Assembly (NCBI GenBank): GCA_900708905.1 | Contig: CAADRB010000018.1 | Coordinates: 1,847,776-1,911,775 of the forward strand | Direction: 5' to 3' | DNA: 64,000 nt | Origin: Hymenolepis diminuta | Lineage: Eukaryota; Platyhelminthes; Cestoda; Cyclophyllidea; Hymenolepididae | Part shown: positions 52,991 to 64,000 of the stretch, one piece after another | Layout: the number at the start of each line of letters is the position of its first letter | How positions within the stretch are numbered: position 1 is the first letter of the stretch | Program-made: the position numbers and the translations under genes | The notes under the pieces: generated by a model | The model's database searches: none | Told to the model about the DNA's origin: nothing | The model's input: only the letters and a program-made list of their open reading frames with translations

Positions 52991-54136
52991 ATGGTTAGGA
53001 AGACAACCTTTTCTTACTTGCAGTTCATCAGCTTACAGTTAGCGGATCTCGACAAGCTTTGGGGACTCAAGATGAAAAAATCTGATCATTCATTTGAATA
53101 TTGATTATTTAATTGAATTTTCAATTTTTACTAGTGCAATATTTTAATCCACACATCTTCGTGTCAAACGCACATTCTTGAAATAAAACAATAACCGACA
53201 ATTATTTATTAAATTTACGAAAACTACGATTCCTCATTATAATTAACACTTAGTAAAGCAGTAAAGTGGAAACGTGTTCATAAGGTTAAAGAATGATTCA
53301 TATTACGGCTTTATCTCTCTAAAATTTAAAATCTACGTACTACCTGCTCAAAGAAGATTTTTAGGACCACATGAAATAATATCCAGGTACGAAATTTTAA
53401 CTTGGCGATATTCTTGAATAACTGTAATGTAGGAAAATGTACTGTATTCTTTTCGAAACAAACTACTGATGCTGCGGCAAACTTGAATCGTCCTGATAGT
53501 TTTAAGAGGATTTGAATGAATGATTGAGAAAAATTTAATAAAATATGAATGAGGGAGATTTCCAAAAGATATTCGTTAGCCAGATTACGATTGTCCTTCA
53601 AGGAGAAATGTGTAATTCAGTAAAATTGTTCGCTTCTGCTGCTCATTTCTCTCTTATATAATACTTTGTTTTAAGTGTTCAAAAGTCCCCTCCTTAATAT
53701 GAGTCACTTCAAATAGATAATAAATAAATGCAGCCTCCAGGTCTCAGAAGAGTGTACATCCGAGGGCTGAGTGATCGAGTTGTTTAAATGCGGTAGGTCA
53801 ATTGTAAATATATCATTCCATTAAAATATTATTCTAAAGCTAGCATTCTGACCATTTACAATCCAACTTTAAACAAATGTTCCCTTAATTTCAACGTCGA
53901 ATTATCAAAATAAGCGGCAAAATAATTCAAGACTTATGTTTGCGATGAAAAACGACTTTGAATGCGCAAAGTTTGAAGAAGTAAATGCAAATTTTGCCAA
54001 CAAATTTTATTCAGGCATTGTTTCCAATGAAAATCATTGGAAAATATCGCTATCTGTAAAAGAGCCAGAAAAGTGACGATCATTTCATATAATTAAAATC
54101 CAGTCATTAAATTAATTTCAAACAATAATTATCTTT

Positions 54137-54205
54137 CTATTTTACTTTGGCTTTCTTTTCACCTTCGGGCTCAGTTTCATTCATCATAATTTGTGCACGA
54201 ATTTC
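54137..54205 (-). CDS. Probable terminal exon of an unidentified gene (22 residues)
   Basis: A strong acceptor (CTTATTTCAG) is followed by an open frame of 22 codons, EIRAQIMMNETEPEGEKKAK then VK and TAG. AATAAA follows about 125 bp after the stop (54011-54006, minus strand). The hydrophilic, charged composition and mixed codon use look coding. A possible upstream exon starts after TTTTTTTCCACAG at 55264 and could join in phase, reading DYRNIDQRNLNESDIL, but its donor (GTGCGT) is weak. I do not recognise the protein. The rest of the gene would lie at higher coordinates, possibly beyond the window. Confidence 0.4.
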   Translation of the reverse strand, partial: EIRAQIMMNETEPEGEKKAKVK

Positions 54206-57200
54206 CTGAAATAAGACGAAAATAAACCATATGAAGGGAAAATTTATTGAAAAGTTACCAAGACAACATTTTAAAATTAACTTTTATACTTTCACGAGCA
54301 CGAAGCATAAAATTAAAATGCTTCAAAAGCAGTTTTTAAGAACCTGACGGAGATTCAGGAACAAAAGATTTAGATGCAAAAACCGCTGAGATTGTTTTAC
54401 TGTTACCACTCTTATATGACTCTGCTTTTCTTCGTCTTTAATTCAAAGCATTTGCCAATTGTTACTTTCGGGGAGTGAGTTATCTTGGTATTTTTAAATT
54501 TCCATGAGTCAGATTCACTGTAAAATATTTAAATTCTGTTAAACTTTTCTTCTTTTTAAATAACTGTAATATTATTAATGCAAATATATCATAATTTTCA
54601 CTAACTCTTAATTTAGGGATTGATCCATTGCTAATTCTTTTAAACCAGGACAATTCCTGGTATACACATTCTTCTGTTTTTGAACAAACTAAAACCGGCA
54701 TTTTTAAATATCAAATATTGTTGGACTTTTTGACGCCTTGACTTGAATTTCTACTTCTACTCGAGCTCCTTAACTTATATTCGTTTTAGACCCTTTGATT
54801 GTTCTCTGTGTTCAGATGCTTATTCACAGTTAAAAATTATAAAATATTTTACCTTTCCGTGACTAATGATATCATCAATAATCTGTGTGCACTGTTACCG
54901 TGCCCATTTAGTAAGCAGAATGACAAAGAGATGATTTTATCTTCTGCATGGGCTACCTTTTTTCCCCGATGCAAGACGGAAATCACCAGCTCCTGATGGA
55001 CAAGCGAAATTGAAGCTTGATTTGATGGTGTTAAAGATGAGATGAGAGGAGTACTGGGGATGTTGTTTTATCATAATAAAACGGGTGTATCAGTAGTAAT
55101 CATAGACATTTTGACACGTCACGATCTTTCCGAAAACAGCCTGTATATATATATATATATACATTTCACACGCACCAAAATAACTTCCTCTAAGAAAAAA
55201 TAGAGAACAACTAATATATCGGATTCATTAAGATTTCTTTGATCTATATTGCGGTAGTCACTGTGGAAAAAAACATGAAATCGTAATGATAGCATTTATT
55301 ATTTCCCTCGATGGGAAAACAAGAGGGACATATTTACGATATAAGGAAAGCGAATTAGGCAAAATGTTTCATAAAGTCCTTCTGTGATGGCCGGTATATC
55401 TTATATGTAGATGCAAGCAACTTTCGCAACTTAGCTCACCTTAATTTTGCACTACTTTTAGATACGGTAAGGTCAAACATATAAGTTTTAGCAAGAACAC
55501 AAAGAAACCTTCAATAAAGAAGTGCAAATTATATTTAACAGCCAAAACTTTAAGAACATACTCTGATTATATATCCGACTGTACTGATTAACCTAGCGAC
55601 TGATTAAATAACACTATAATTTGGCTAATTGAGTAATTATCGCATCAGTAGATGTAACTACTGCAAAATTTGTCCACTTTTATCATCTATTCACCGTCGT
55701 GTTCAACTATGTGCTGTCGTAGAAATAGTGGCAAAACATTTTCAGCAGTTAAATTTTAGTCCAAATCTATTCGAGTAAAGTTTCAAAAAAGATGCTTTTC
55801 GTTTCAGGAGAGAATGAGGAATAAATAAAAATGCATATTTATTTTTTATTTGCTTTGTCTTTTTTCCTATTATTTATATCTGAATTTGCGCAAGAGGTAA
55901 TATTTAATGAGAACGCTTACATTTTGAGCAAATTCTAATCACAGTAGTAATTCTGTTAAACTAGAAAATAATATCTAAATTGTATTTTGAATAGAATGAG
56001 AATAATTATCTTTGGAACACATATAAATAGTTCTAGTAAGATGTGTTATTTTTACCTTTGTGTGGGATTAAAATGGTTATATTAATACATTATTTAACCC
56101 ATTCTCATTTTGAAAGCTTTATGGAATGCATTATTTTGGAGGTATTAAATCATCATCTTACAGTCTTTATAAGGCTTGTTGAATTAAAAATCGAAAAAAA
56201 TCATTATATCAAAGAATTGGGAATAAATCCTCCTCTGAAAAATAAGTAACACTCTAAATTTTCTATCTCAAATGGGTATAAATTATATTACTCTCTATTT
56301 CGAGTCTTCAAGTTCGGTTAATATAGGTCATTCTTTTGAAGAAATCTTCAGCGATTATTGCATCTAACCAACCGTCATTACTAGAAACACGGTGAGTTAC
56401 TATATAAAAACCAATATTCAACTTCTTTATCTTTTATCGATCTCGTACAGTTTAGCTGACAATTATCGCTAATGCTAAAAACGTATACCAAATATCAAAA
56501 TTTGTGGAGCAATCTGTATTGTGTGTCATCTACAAAAACAAGGGGGTTAGATAAGCAGAGTTTGAAATTAATATGAAACTATATCGCCACTGTTATGACG
56601 GTACGTAACCATTCTGATTACTGTAGCTTAGAGTCAGAAGAAAGAAGGGGAGAAGACCAGTAACTCAAAGAAAGCTACTGCTACTTGTTACTTTATTCAG
56701 AAAATAAAGCATTTGGTTTAAATAAATCACGGTTAGCTAGACGAAAAATGGGAGTGAGTAGTTAATTTAAAGCTGACGACACTACTCTGACGGTATGTAG
56801 CCACAGACGGTATGTACAGTATCTTAAACCCAGAAGGAAGATGGGAAACTGCTCGCAACTCAACAGGACTTCTATTCGTCTTTATTTTATTAAAAAAGTT
56901 TCCTGTCTATATAAGACATACAGAATACACGTATACTAGGGTAGCAATAAAAAAATCCGGTGTCTGAGTACAGGATTTCGTTCGTGGACTTTTAATGATA
57001 TCTCTTCAAATCTCAAAAAAATATCTTATTTTTCTTCCAATTAGGTTCAAATAAGGCTAATCTAATTAGGGTAATTGGATAAAAAGGCATGATATTTTAT
57101 TCCGTTGTTGTAAATAGCGGTTGTGAAGACATTCTCGGTTTAGGATTTCCAACTTATTCATTTTTGAAATCTTCAACTTGAAAGTATAAGGAATCTATGT

Positions 57201-60200
57201 CAAAACCTCTTAAAAATCCCCAAAGTGATTAGTGTGACATCTAAATTATAATAAAGGTGACCAATTTTTGATAAAAGGAGGAAATAAAGCCCGATATCCT
57301 TATTGTTTGTCATCACTTCTGTCAGGAAGGGATGAGGAGAGGAAATATATATTTCGTCATTCAAAATTAACTTCATATAAACAAAAACTGAAGTAAAAAC
57401 CGCGGAACTCTTCGTTTGACTAATGTGAGTAAATAAGTCATTCATTTCATTCGTATTTTATTTGCGCACGAATTGGGCCATAGGCAGAAGGGGAGAGAAG
57501 GGAGAAATTTGACTAAGTTGTTATTTTGTCTGATTTTGTCACTTTTGGGCACGAAATATTTTGCCAAGATCGGCTTACCGGTAGATTTAGGACAGTTTAT
57601 CATGCATTTTACTTTTGAGATTTTGGATAGAAACAATTTTACAGTATTTTCTAAGTGGTTTCTTTCATAAGAGAAAACTGCAATTCTGGACGTGAGCTGA
57701 TCCATATCACCTAAAACCACTATTCCCTGCTATTAAGACGAACTTGATGATCAATGATGATGATTTCAACCAACTCGCTCTTTATTTCCGAAAATCCAGT
57801 TTATATTGAATTCAGAAATAGGGATGAATGCCTGGAAATGGTTGAGAAAGTATGTACTAAGGAGGTACCTCCAGTCAGATGGGTGATGATAGCTAGTATC
57901 TTGAGCACTGGTCCCAAGCAATATCTGCATCTATTCTTCTCCTGTCAACTTCGATAGTCCAGCTGTAAATCTAAGTTCAGTTAGGATATGCGTAGTTGTG
58001 TTTCATCAATGAGCTTCATTTAAGTCCATTTTATCAGCATATTAAGTGTTTAAACCCAACTATTGCAAGTTACTTGTGATAAATAAAATGATAATAGGTT
58101 TTTTGCCCTTGATTTTTTATTTCTAACCATGATCGTTTTGTTCATTTATTTGCTAATTTAGCAGTATTTTATAATAATATAATATAATAAGAATTTATGA
58201 AGGTCTGGATAGGCAAATTACTGCAAATGATCAGATTGCTGAGAACACCAGGAAATTTGTAATTTTAAATAAGTTATTGCACAATTTAAATTTTTTCAGA
58301 ATTTAAAAAAGCAGGCAAATTTTAAAGGTTTTTTGAGATTTTCTAAACCAGAAACTGTAAGATGATTAGATAGAGCTGTCACCCCATTAAAAGTGAATAA
58401 AAAAGGATATTCGGAAAAGAATGTTAATTAATATACAATATACTACCCGGTCAAGGGGATGTATGACTTTAAGGTGTTAATTTTAAGAAGGGATAGAGAT
58501 ACTTCGTATATGACATTTGGGTCTGTTACTCGATCACTATTCTACATTCTTCACTATTCATCCTATTTGTCTTCCCCACTTCGAGAATGGTTAAGACCGT
58601 TCAAATAAGAGGAGCACTTTTAACAAGACTTCAATTATTATTAACTAAAATGCTTTTTTTAACTCATCCTCCTCCTTATTTAATGGAGAAATAGAATTCT
58701 TCCTACTACGTATAAAACCCATGCTTGGCGAGAAGTAAAAGTTGGCAGAAACTGCCTTCTCGACTTAGTTCTATTTATTTTCACTCATCAGTTAAATTAT
58801 ATCGATAATGCTTAATTACAGAAATAATAATGATGAACATGATAACAAAAATATAATAATATTAGAAAGGAATATGACACAACTCATTTTCCCTCCTCTT
58901 TTTTATTAAAGTTAAATGAACTAAAGAATCACTAATCCCATCAATAAAACTACCTTAGAAGTTAATTTAGGCCAGATATCCTCTCACAGAACTAAACTTT
59001 CTAAAGGCTGGGACTAGAAAATAACACCCTTTCGAAATTGAGAAGACCAGAAGTTGAGCTGTACATTAGACATGAAGATGAAATGAGAGAAAATGGGATA
59101 TTCCCGAATCGGAAGGGTAGGAAACAAGGACCAACGTAGAGCTAGTGGACATAGGGTTGTGATGAAGAGACCAAATTAGGGTGTGTCATGCAGAGTTGAC
59201 TGTTTTCCCTTCTCCATTCATCAGACGGTAACCCAATGAAAAATAAGCATTTGACAACTGAAATGGACTAAAAGCCTCGAAATATTAATTAGCTCTTGCA
59301 GAGATCTTACGCCATGCTCATTGCAAAATATTCATTTAATTCGATTATTGTCGTGTCCAAGATATGGGATTATAATCTCTTTTACTTCTGACTAATTATC
59401 TTATTCTTTTCAAAGTTATCTAAACTTCCCTATAATGAGCTTCGTTCCGTTATATTATAGTATTTTTTGACATTTTACTATCCAGATGAAAGCTTCCACT
59501 GGTTTTCTTTAGTTACTTGTTTCCTATGCCAAGGGAAAAGTGCTTTACGGCCACTTATCATGAGGAAACATCAAAGCATGTAGGGAGGGAAGGATAGCTG
59601 AATTTTAAGGGGAAGTAGGGAAAGTAACATTGGAAGTTAGGGAGTCGGAGAATCCTACAGCATCTGAGATTCAGGATTATTAGATCAACTGCTTTTTCCT
59701 TATTAAGTCGGATTAGTTTTAACTTGGCCCTTCTTAACACAGGTATTCACGTCGCGATCCTAAATCATTTCCTATCTGTCGTGTTAACGAAGCTCGATAA
59801 TCTTGTGTACAAGATTCTTGACCAAAATGTCTCTATCACGATCTTCTTCCAAAGCGTTTATCTTGGAAATGATTTATCAATTTTTATAAATAGTTAAATA
59901 GAATGAACATTTATAGAACATTAGGATTCATAAGCGATCTGACCCCTGTGGATGTTGGCTGATAGTATTATAGAAATTCACAAAATCAATAAATGATTTC
60001 TTTATTTTTGCTGTATCATCAGATAATGAAATGGGAATTTAGAAAATGCTGTATTGCTATTAGAATTTCATAATTAGAAAAAATCATTTTGCTATCATGC
60101 AAAGTATGAATAGTAATAAGTTTATTTTTTTTCGAGATAAATGTCTCTCGAAGAATTTTGTAAAGGAGAGCTACAAAGTGCTAAAATTAAACAAGTTTTA

Positions 60201-60904
60201 ATTAAAATAATTAAAACTGAAATTCCAGTTGTTAAGAGCCTTCCCTCTTGAATGCAATACATCTGGAAATGCAGAATGAACATGAGTTTAGAAACACGTC
60301 TCTAATCTCAAGAAGTTTACTTTCATATGGAGACCATCGAGAGATTATAATTATCAGCGATCTGTTATCACTTTGGATGATTTTTCAGCCATCTAGGTGA
60401 CTTGAATAATTCTGAGCAATAGCATAAACAAAATCACAATATATCAAGAATTATGGTACGTGTAGGAATACTTCGCTTATCTCTGTGACCTTGAAGGAAA
60501 GGAGGCTGTGCTTTAACCAATAAAGTTTGGACTTCTAAGATAGTAAAAATAGAGAAAAAATACCCTAATATTCATTGACACTTTCATGCTCAGATATTCC
60601 TTAAATAATTGCTAAGCTCCCAGTTAGGAAACAAGTGCATTAACTTCACCTGGATGTCACCGCTAATAAAAATTACCCTTGAATTGTTATAATAGCTCTG
60701 GAAATAAAAAAATATGCTTCATCAGTATTACTAACACCTTTATAATTATTGTCATACTAATGGCGCCATCTTATCAGGCATGTTCAAAATTCGTGGGTAA
60801 ATAGATAGAGTTTTGAATAAGGCTTATTACCGGCTGATTCTGATCTACAGACAGCCACAAATGAAGAAACCTGCGACTAATTTCTCTACTTTAGATATTT
60901 TATA
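54206..60904. other. Unassigned stretch, possibly intronic to the gene ending at 54137
   Basis: AT-rich, with a TA microsatellite. If the exon at 54205-54137 is real, this may be its intron or introns. No further exon can be assigned with confidence. Confidence 0.4.
55144..55161. repeat. (TA)9 microsatellite
   Basis: Pure TA repeat about 100 bp below a possible splice acceptor of the unidentified minus-strand gene. Confidence 0.95.
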
Positions 60905-61152
60905 TACAGGGCGCGTAAAGTATCTGAGGACATTATATTTTTGCAATTTAAACTAACCTGATAATAATTAATGCATTTTTTATACCACAAGATATCATTG
61001 CAGATATTACTATAACTAATGAAATAAACAAACATACGGTAATAGTGTCCACAAAAGCGAAACACAGCAATTTAAAAATTACAAGATTTCTATAAGTTGC
61101 AAAGTTAGAAAGGAGCTGCTGAATGAAAACAATAGAGATGAATTGGCCGCCA

Positions 61153-62014
61153 TGGGCAAGAGAAAAGGGCGTTGTCAAAGACCTGCTGACTCACTCAGAA
61201 CATCTGAGTTTGTGAGAAGAGTGCGCGACATCTTGCAAAAGATCTTCAAGTGTCCGAAGAAACAACAATATATAAGGAATTTTGTTCATCAAGACTTCGA
61301 ATACAAATTTCATATGTTCTTGGACAAGGTCAGTTTATATCGAACAAAATAACTCAAGAGAATCTTTTAATGTGTGCAAAACGACTCTTAAAGAAATTGA
61401 AACACCGAGGAGAAAAGGAGTGTCTTTGGTTTTTCTCCGACGAAGAAACTTCCACCAGGATGAAAAGTCAATCGAAGAAATGAAAGGTGGGTATGTTCAG
61501 GCAGATCCCACTGAAGTTCCAACTGTTATGCATGCGCACAAGGTTTCCAGCAAGCAACAGTGTTGCTTTTCGGTCTTGTTAGCAGTGATAAAAGGACACA
61601 TCATGACTCTTCCATTTTCCACAAGGCCTTAGAGTTAATGCAGGTGCCTATATTGAGACTCTTCAAATCATTATCATTATGCCACCCTGAATAGACAGCG
61701 TAGGTAATGGAGGAAGGTCCTATGTCTTCCAAAAAGAATCGACTGCATCCCATAAAGCTCTCAAAACATAGGATTGGGCGGATGGCCGAGATTTTTCAAC
61801 ATCACGTCACACCAAACCTATGGCCTCCTAACTTACCAGACCTTAATCCTTTCGATTATTGCGTGTGGGGCGTAACGTCGATGAAAAAGAAGTTAATGGG
61901 CATCCCAATAGCACCGAATCCGATTCTCCGATGGAAGTAATAGTCCAAGGAATGGAGAACATGAATAAAGACCATCTGATCAAAGCTTACAGTCGCTTTC
62001 GGACTGAAATTTAG
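61153..62014 (+). pseudogene. Dead mariner-like transposase
   Basis: Similarity runs through all three frames. It starts with RPADSLRTSEFVRRVRDILQ (helix-turn-helix region), followed by GQFISNKITQENLLMCAKRL, then WFFSDEETS with the first catalytic Asp. Next come YVQADPTEVPTVMHAHK, QKESTASHKAL, and HHVTPNLWPPNLPDLNPFDY with the third catalytic Asp. The last segment is MNKDHLIKAYSRFRTEI and a stop. These blocks match a mariner-like transposase family seen in invertebrates. At least three frame changes separate them. In the second catalytic block the usual Gln-Gln-Asp is replaced by Gln-Lys-Glu, so the catalytic aspartate is lost. The start codon has a strong context (GCCGCCATGG). This copy cannot make active enzyme. 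Confidence 0.82.
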
Positions 62015-62125
62015 TGGGTAATAGAAGCAGAATGAGGATATATAGAATAAAACCTAGGTTAATATTATTTTTATTTATTTTGCTAGTTTCAGACACTGAC
62101 AGTTTTATTTTCTGTCTTTGTAAAA

Positions 62126-62148
62126 GTGCGTAAGGTGTCCTTACGCAC
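62126..62148. repeat. Perfect 10-bp inverted repeat with 3-nt loop at end of the dead mariner-like element
   Basis: GTGCGTAAGG, loop TGT, CCTTACGCAC. The right arm is part of the element's terminal repeat, so the left arm is a nested inverted copy of the element's own end. Confidence 0.85.
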
Positions 62149-62154
62149 CTTGTA

Positions 62155-64000
62155 GTACTCATTTTTATCCATCTTAATGGTCAGGGTATTTTCAACCGAA
62201 TTGACAAATTTAGACATTGAAATCAGTGAACTGAATATAAATAGCTGGAGGAGCTGTAAGTTAACCATTTAACCTTGGTCAGTTCTCGTTTTGGAAAGCT
62301 TTAGCTGTTGAACAAATTAGAACCAGACGGTGAATTAATTAGAGGAGGCATGAAGATTAACTAATATAATAGCGCCTCAAATGTCTTTCAAAATCAAGCT
62401 CCGATCGAATTATCTCTTCAAAATTCTGAAGTCGTATAGGCCTTAAAAATATAGAGATACCACTCTTAAACTGGAGCTTCTGAGGAATATTTTTCAAGAT
62501 CAAATGTCCCAAATTTCTTTTTCTTCTTCAGTAGATCTTCCACATCTTTTTACTTAAATTATATTCAAATGCAATGATTTTTTGCTCAAAGAGACTATTT
62601 AAATGATTGTATGAAAAACCTGAAGTATTCTATCCTACAACGTTTGACTGAAACTTCACTATAAAATACCAATTTGGAAACGATTAAGTAGTATCTTTTT
62701 CATCAAGTATCAAATAATCGAACTCTGTTTTGTTTCCAAATGATCGGTTGCCAAATCTGTGCAGAATCAAGATAATTCCTAGTCATTTTTGTTCACCCCC
62801 CATCTTTCTGTATTGAAATAATGTTAAATGAAAAAGAAGTTATGGAAATAATTTCGTCTTAAGTCAGAATTAGAGGCACAATTTCTTACTTATTTTAAAA
62901 ATCGTTTCATGCATTCGAAAATAATAACTGTAGCTTGTTCACACAGCATCAGAACTGAACAAGATAGCGTGTTGTCAAAGAGGAATAAAATTAATTATTA
63001 ACAGAATCACTGAGTGAGTGATAAAGTTTAAGAAGACACTTAAGTGTTAATTTCATAAAGGATCAACTTTCAATAAATCGATATCAAATATCCATGTTGT
63101 TTTATTACATTAAAGCCAAATTTTGCCTGAATATTATGCAGTTACTATAGCGGTAATTTTATCGATTTCATATTTGACAAATAGCTCAAATGTGATCGAG
63201 GTCTAGTTATCAGCCATTCTCACATATCGCTTTTACAGTACGTGGGCCTAATTCAAAGCGGGAATAAAACCGATTTTGAACTAATTTACGACTAAACGCC
63301 TTGAATATATGTAAGATAATTTAGTTTAAATAGGGTATATATTTGGGAGAAAGTTTTAGCTAATTTTAACCTTTTTAAAAATAAACGGCTTATTGCTTTC
63401 ACACGCGTGTTAAAATCCACTTCATAATTTTGGTTTAGAGTTAAGACCTTTATGTTCATTTTTAACCCTTTTCTACAGAGTGATTGTAAAATATAAGACA
63501 AGATATTTTTACCGGAATGTTTATCTCAATTATATATACGGTAATTGAAAATAAACACAATATAAAGACCCCTAGACGTTTAAATTTTCAGGAAGCTATG
63601 TCAGATTAATGAAACAATATGAAGTCAAAAAACCAGCACTGATGAAGAAAGATAAATTGAGGTATTTCAAAAATTTCCCAGCCGAGGCTTCTTTTTCCAT
63701 AAAAAACTTCAATGCTGTTGGAGCTCGGATTTCAAAATAAGTGGGTGAAAATTTCACTAGATGTTGGCTTTCAACAGCAAAGGTTTACAATCATTCGCAT
63801 TTTCTTTATCTCAGCTTCGTCTGGTTGAAGAAGTAAATCTGCACCAAATTGACCAATTTAACAGATTGGGTGGTGGCTGCCCTCATATTTGGCTTCACAA
63901 GACCGTTATTTGGTAGAGACTAACGGTAACATTTCCGTACTATTTTCTAATATCTGAAAAAAATATTGGCATTATTACTCAAGATGATACACAAAATTAT
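62155..64000. other. Unassigned right end of the window
   Basis: AT-rich. An acceptor-like TTTAAATTTTCAG at 63579-63591 precedes a 48-codon open frame (63594-63740, +), described among the findings. Nothing else is recognised. Confidence 0.4.

Larger units (their letters stand above)
33691..54136. other. Long repeat-rich, gene-poor stretch
   Basis: Holds repeats A, B and C, SINE-like copies 7-9 and several GA/CT-rich islands (about 36090-36660, 39480-39850, 43240-43980, 50560-51130). Three weak exon-like segments on the minus strand (46332-46293, 45223-45096 and about 44235-43907) are discussed among the findings. No gene can be named here. Confidence 0.5.
60905..62154 (+). mobile_element. 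Degenerate mariner-like (Tc1/mariner superfamily) element, 1.25 kb
   Basis: Imperfect terminal inverted repeats: TACAGGGCGCGTAA at 60905 and, on the other strand, TACAAGGTGCGTAA ending at 62154, each starting with the TA target dinucleotide. The interior encodes a broken transposase on the plus strand. The 3' end holds a second, perfect inverted repeat (62126-62148). The diverged ends and frameshifts mark an old copy, unlike the element at 32.4 kb. Confidence 0.8.

Noticed and set aside
58725..58775. microRNA-like hairpin (GGCAG AAA CTGCC with outer CGAGAAG/CTTCTCG)
   Set aside because: The stem is short and has a one-sided eight-base bulge, so it does not resemble a precursor.

Overview
The window looks like nuclear DNA of a metazoan, most likely a parasitic flatworm (perhaps a tapeworm). 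The evidence is spliced genes on AT-rich, repeat-laden DNA, two introns of only 69-72 bp, a divergent Prospero-class homeobox gene, a canonical 376-residue actin, and two mariner-family transposons. The species assignment is inference. Two runs of N (32654-33402 and 50773-50836) are assembly gaps.

Layout. 1-2.7 kb: repeats only. 2.7-7.4 kb: a five-exon Prospero/Prox-type transcription factor gene on the minus strand, with its conserved C-terminal homeo-prospero domain spread over three exons. 7.4-22.1 kb: a gene-poor stretch holding a purine/pyrimidine-rich island, a diverged three-copy repeat array (11.5-14.5 kb) and a diverged direct duplication (20.0-21.8 kb). 22.1-23.6 kb: a two-exon actin gene on the minus strand, with a TATA box and CArG (SRF-type) motifs just upstream. 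24-54 kb: mostly non-coding, with one 1.3 kb mariner element (32.4-33.7 kb, interrupted by a gap), several diverged dispersed repeats, and GA/CT-rich islands. 54.1-54.2 kb: one probable terminal exon of an unidentified minus-strand gene. 60.9-62.2 kb: a second, clearly dead mariner-like element.

The least expected structure is a tRNA-derived SINE-like family, about 160-260 bp long. At least nine copies can be picked out by eye on both strands, including one inside a prospero intron and two that appear to have been carried along in a local duplication. Several other repeat families (two or three copies each, strongly diverged) account for much of the intergenic DNA. The two confident host genes are not evidently functionally linked: one is a developmental transcription factor and the other a cytoskeletal protein. 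I found no CRISPR arrays, operons or confident structural RNA genes.
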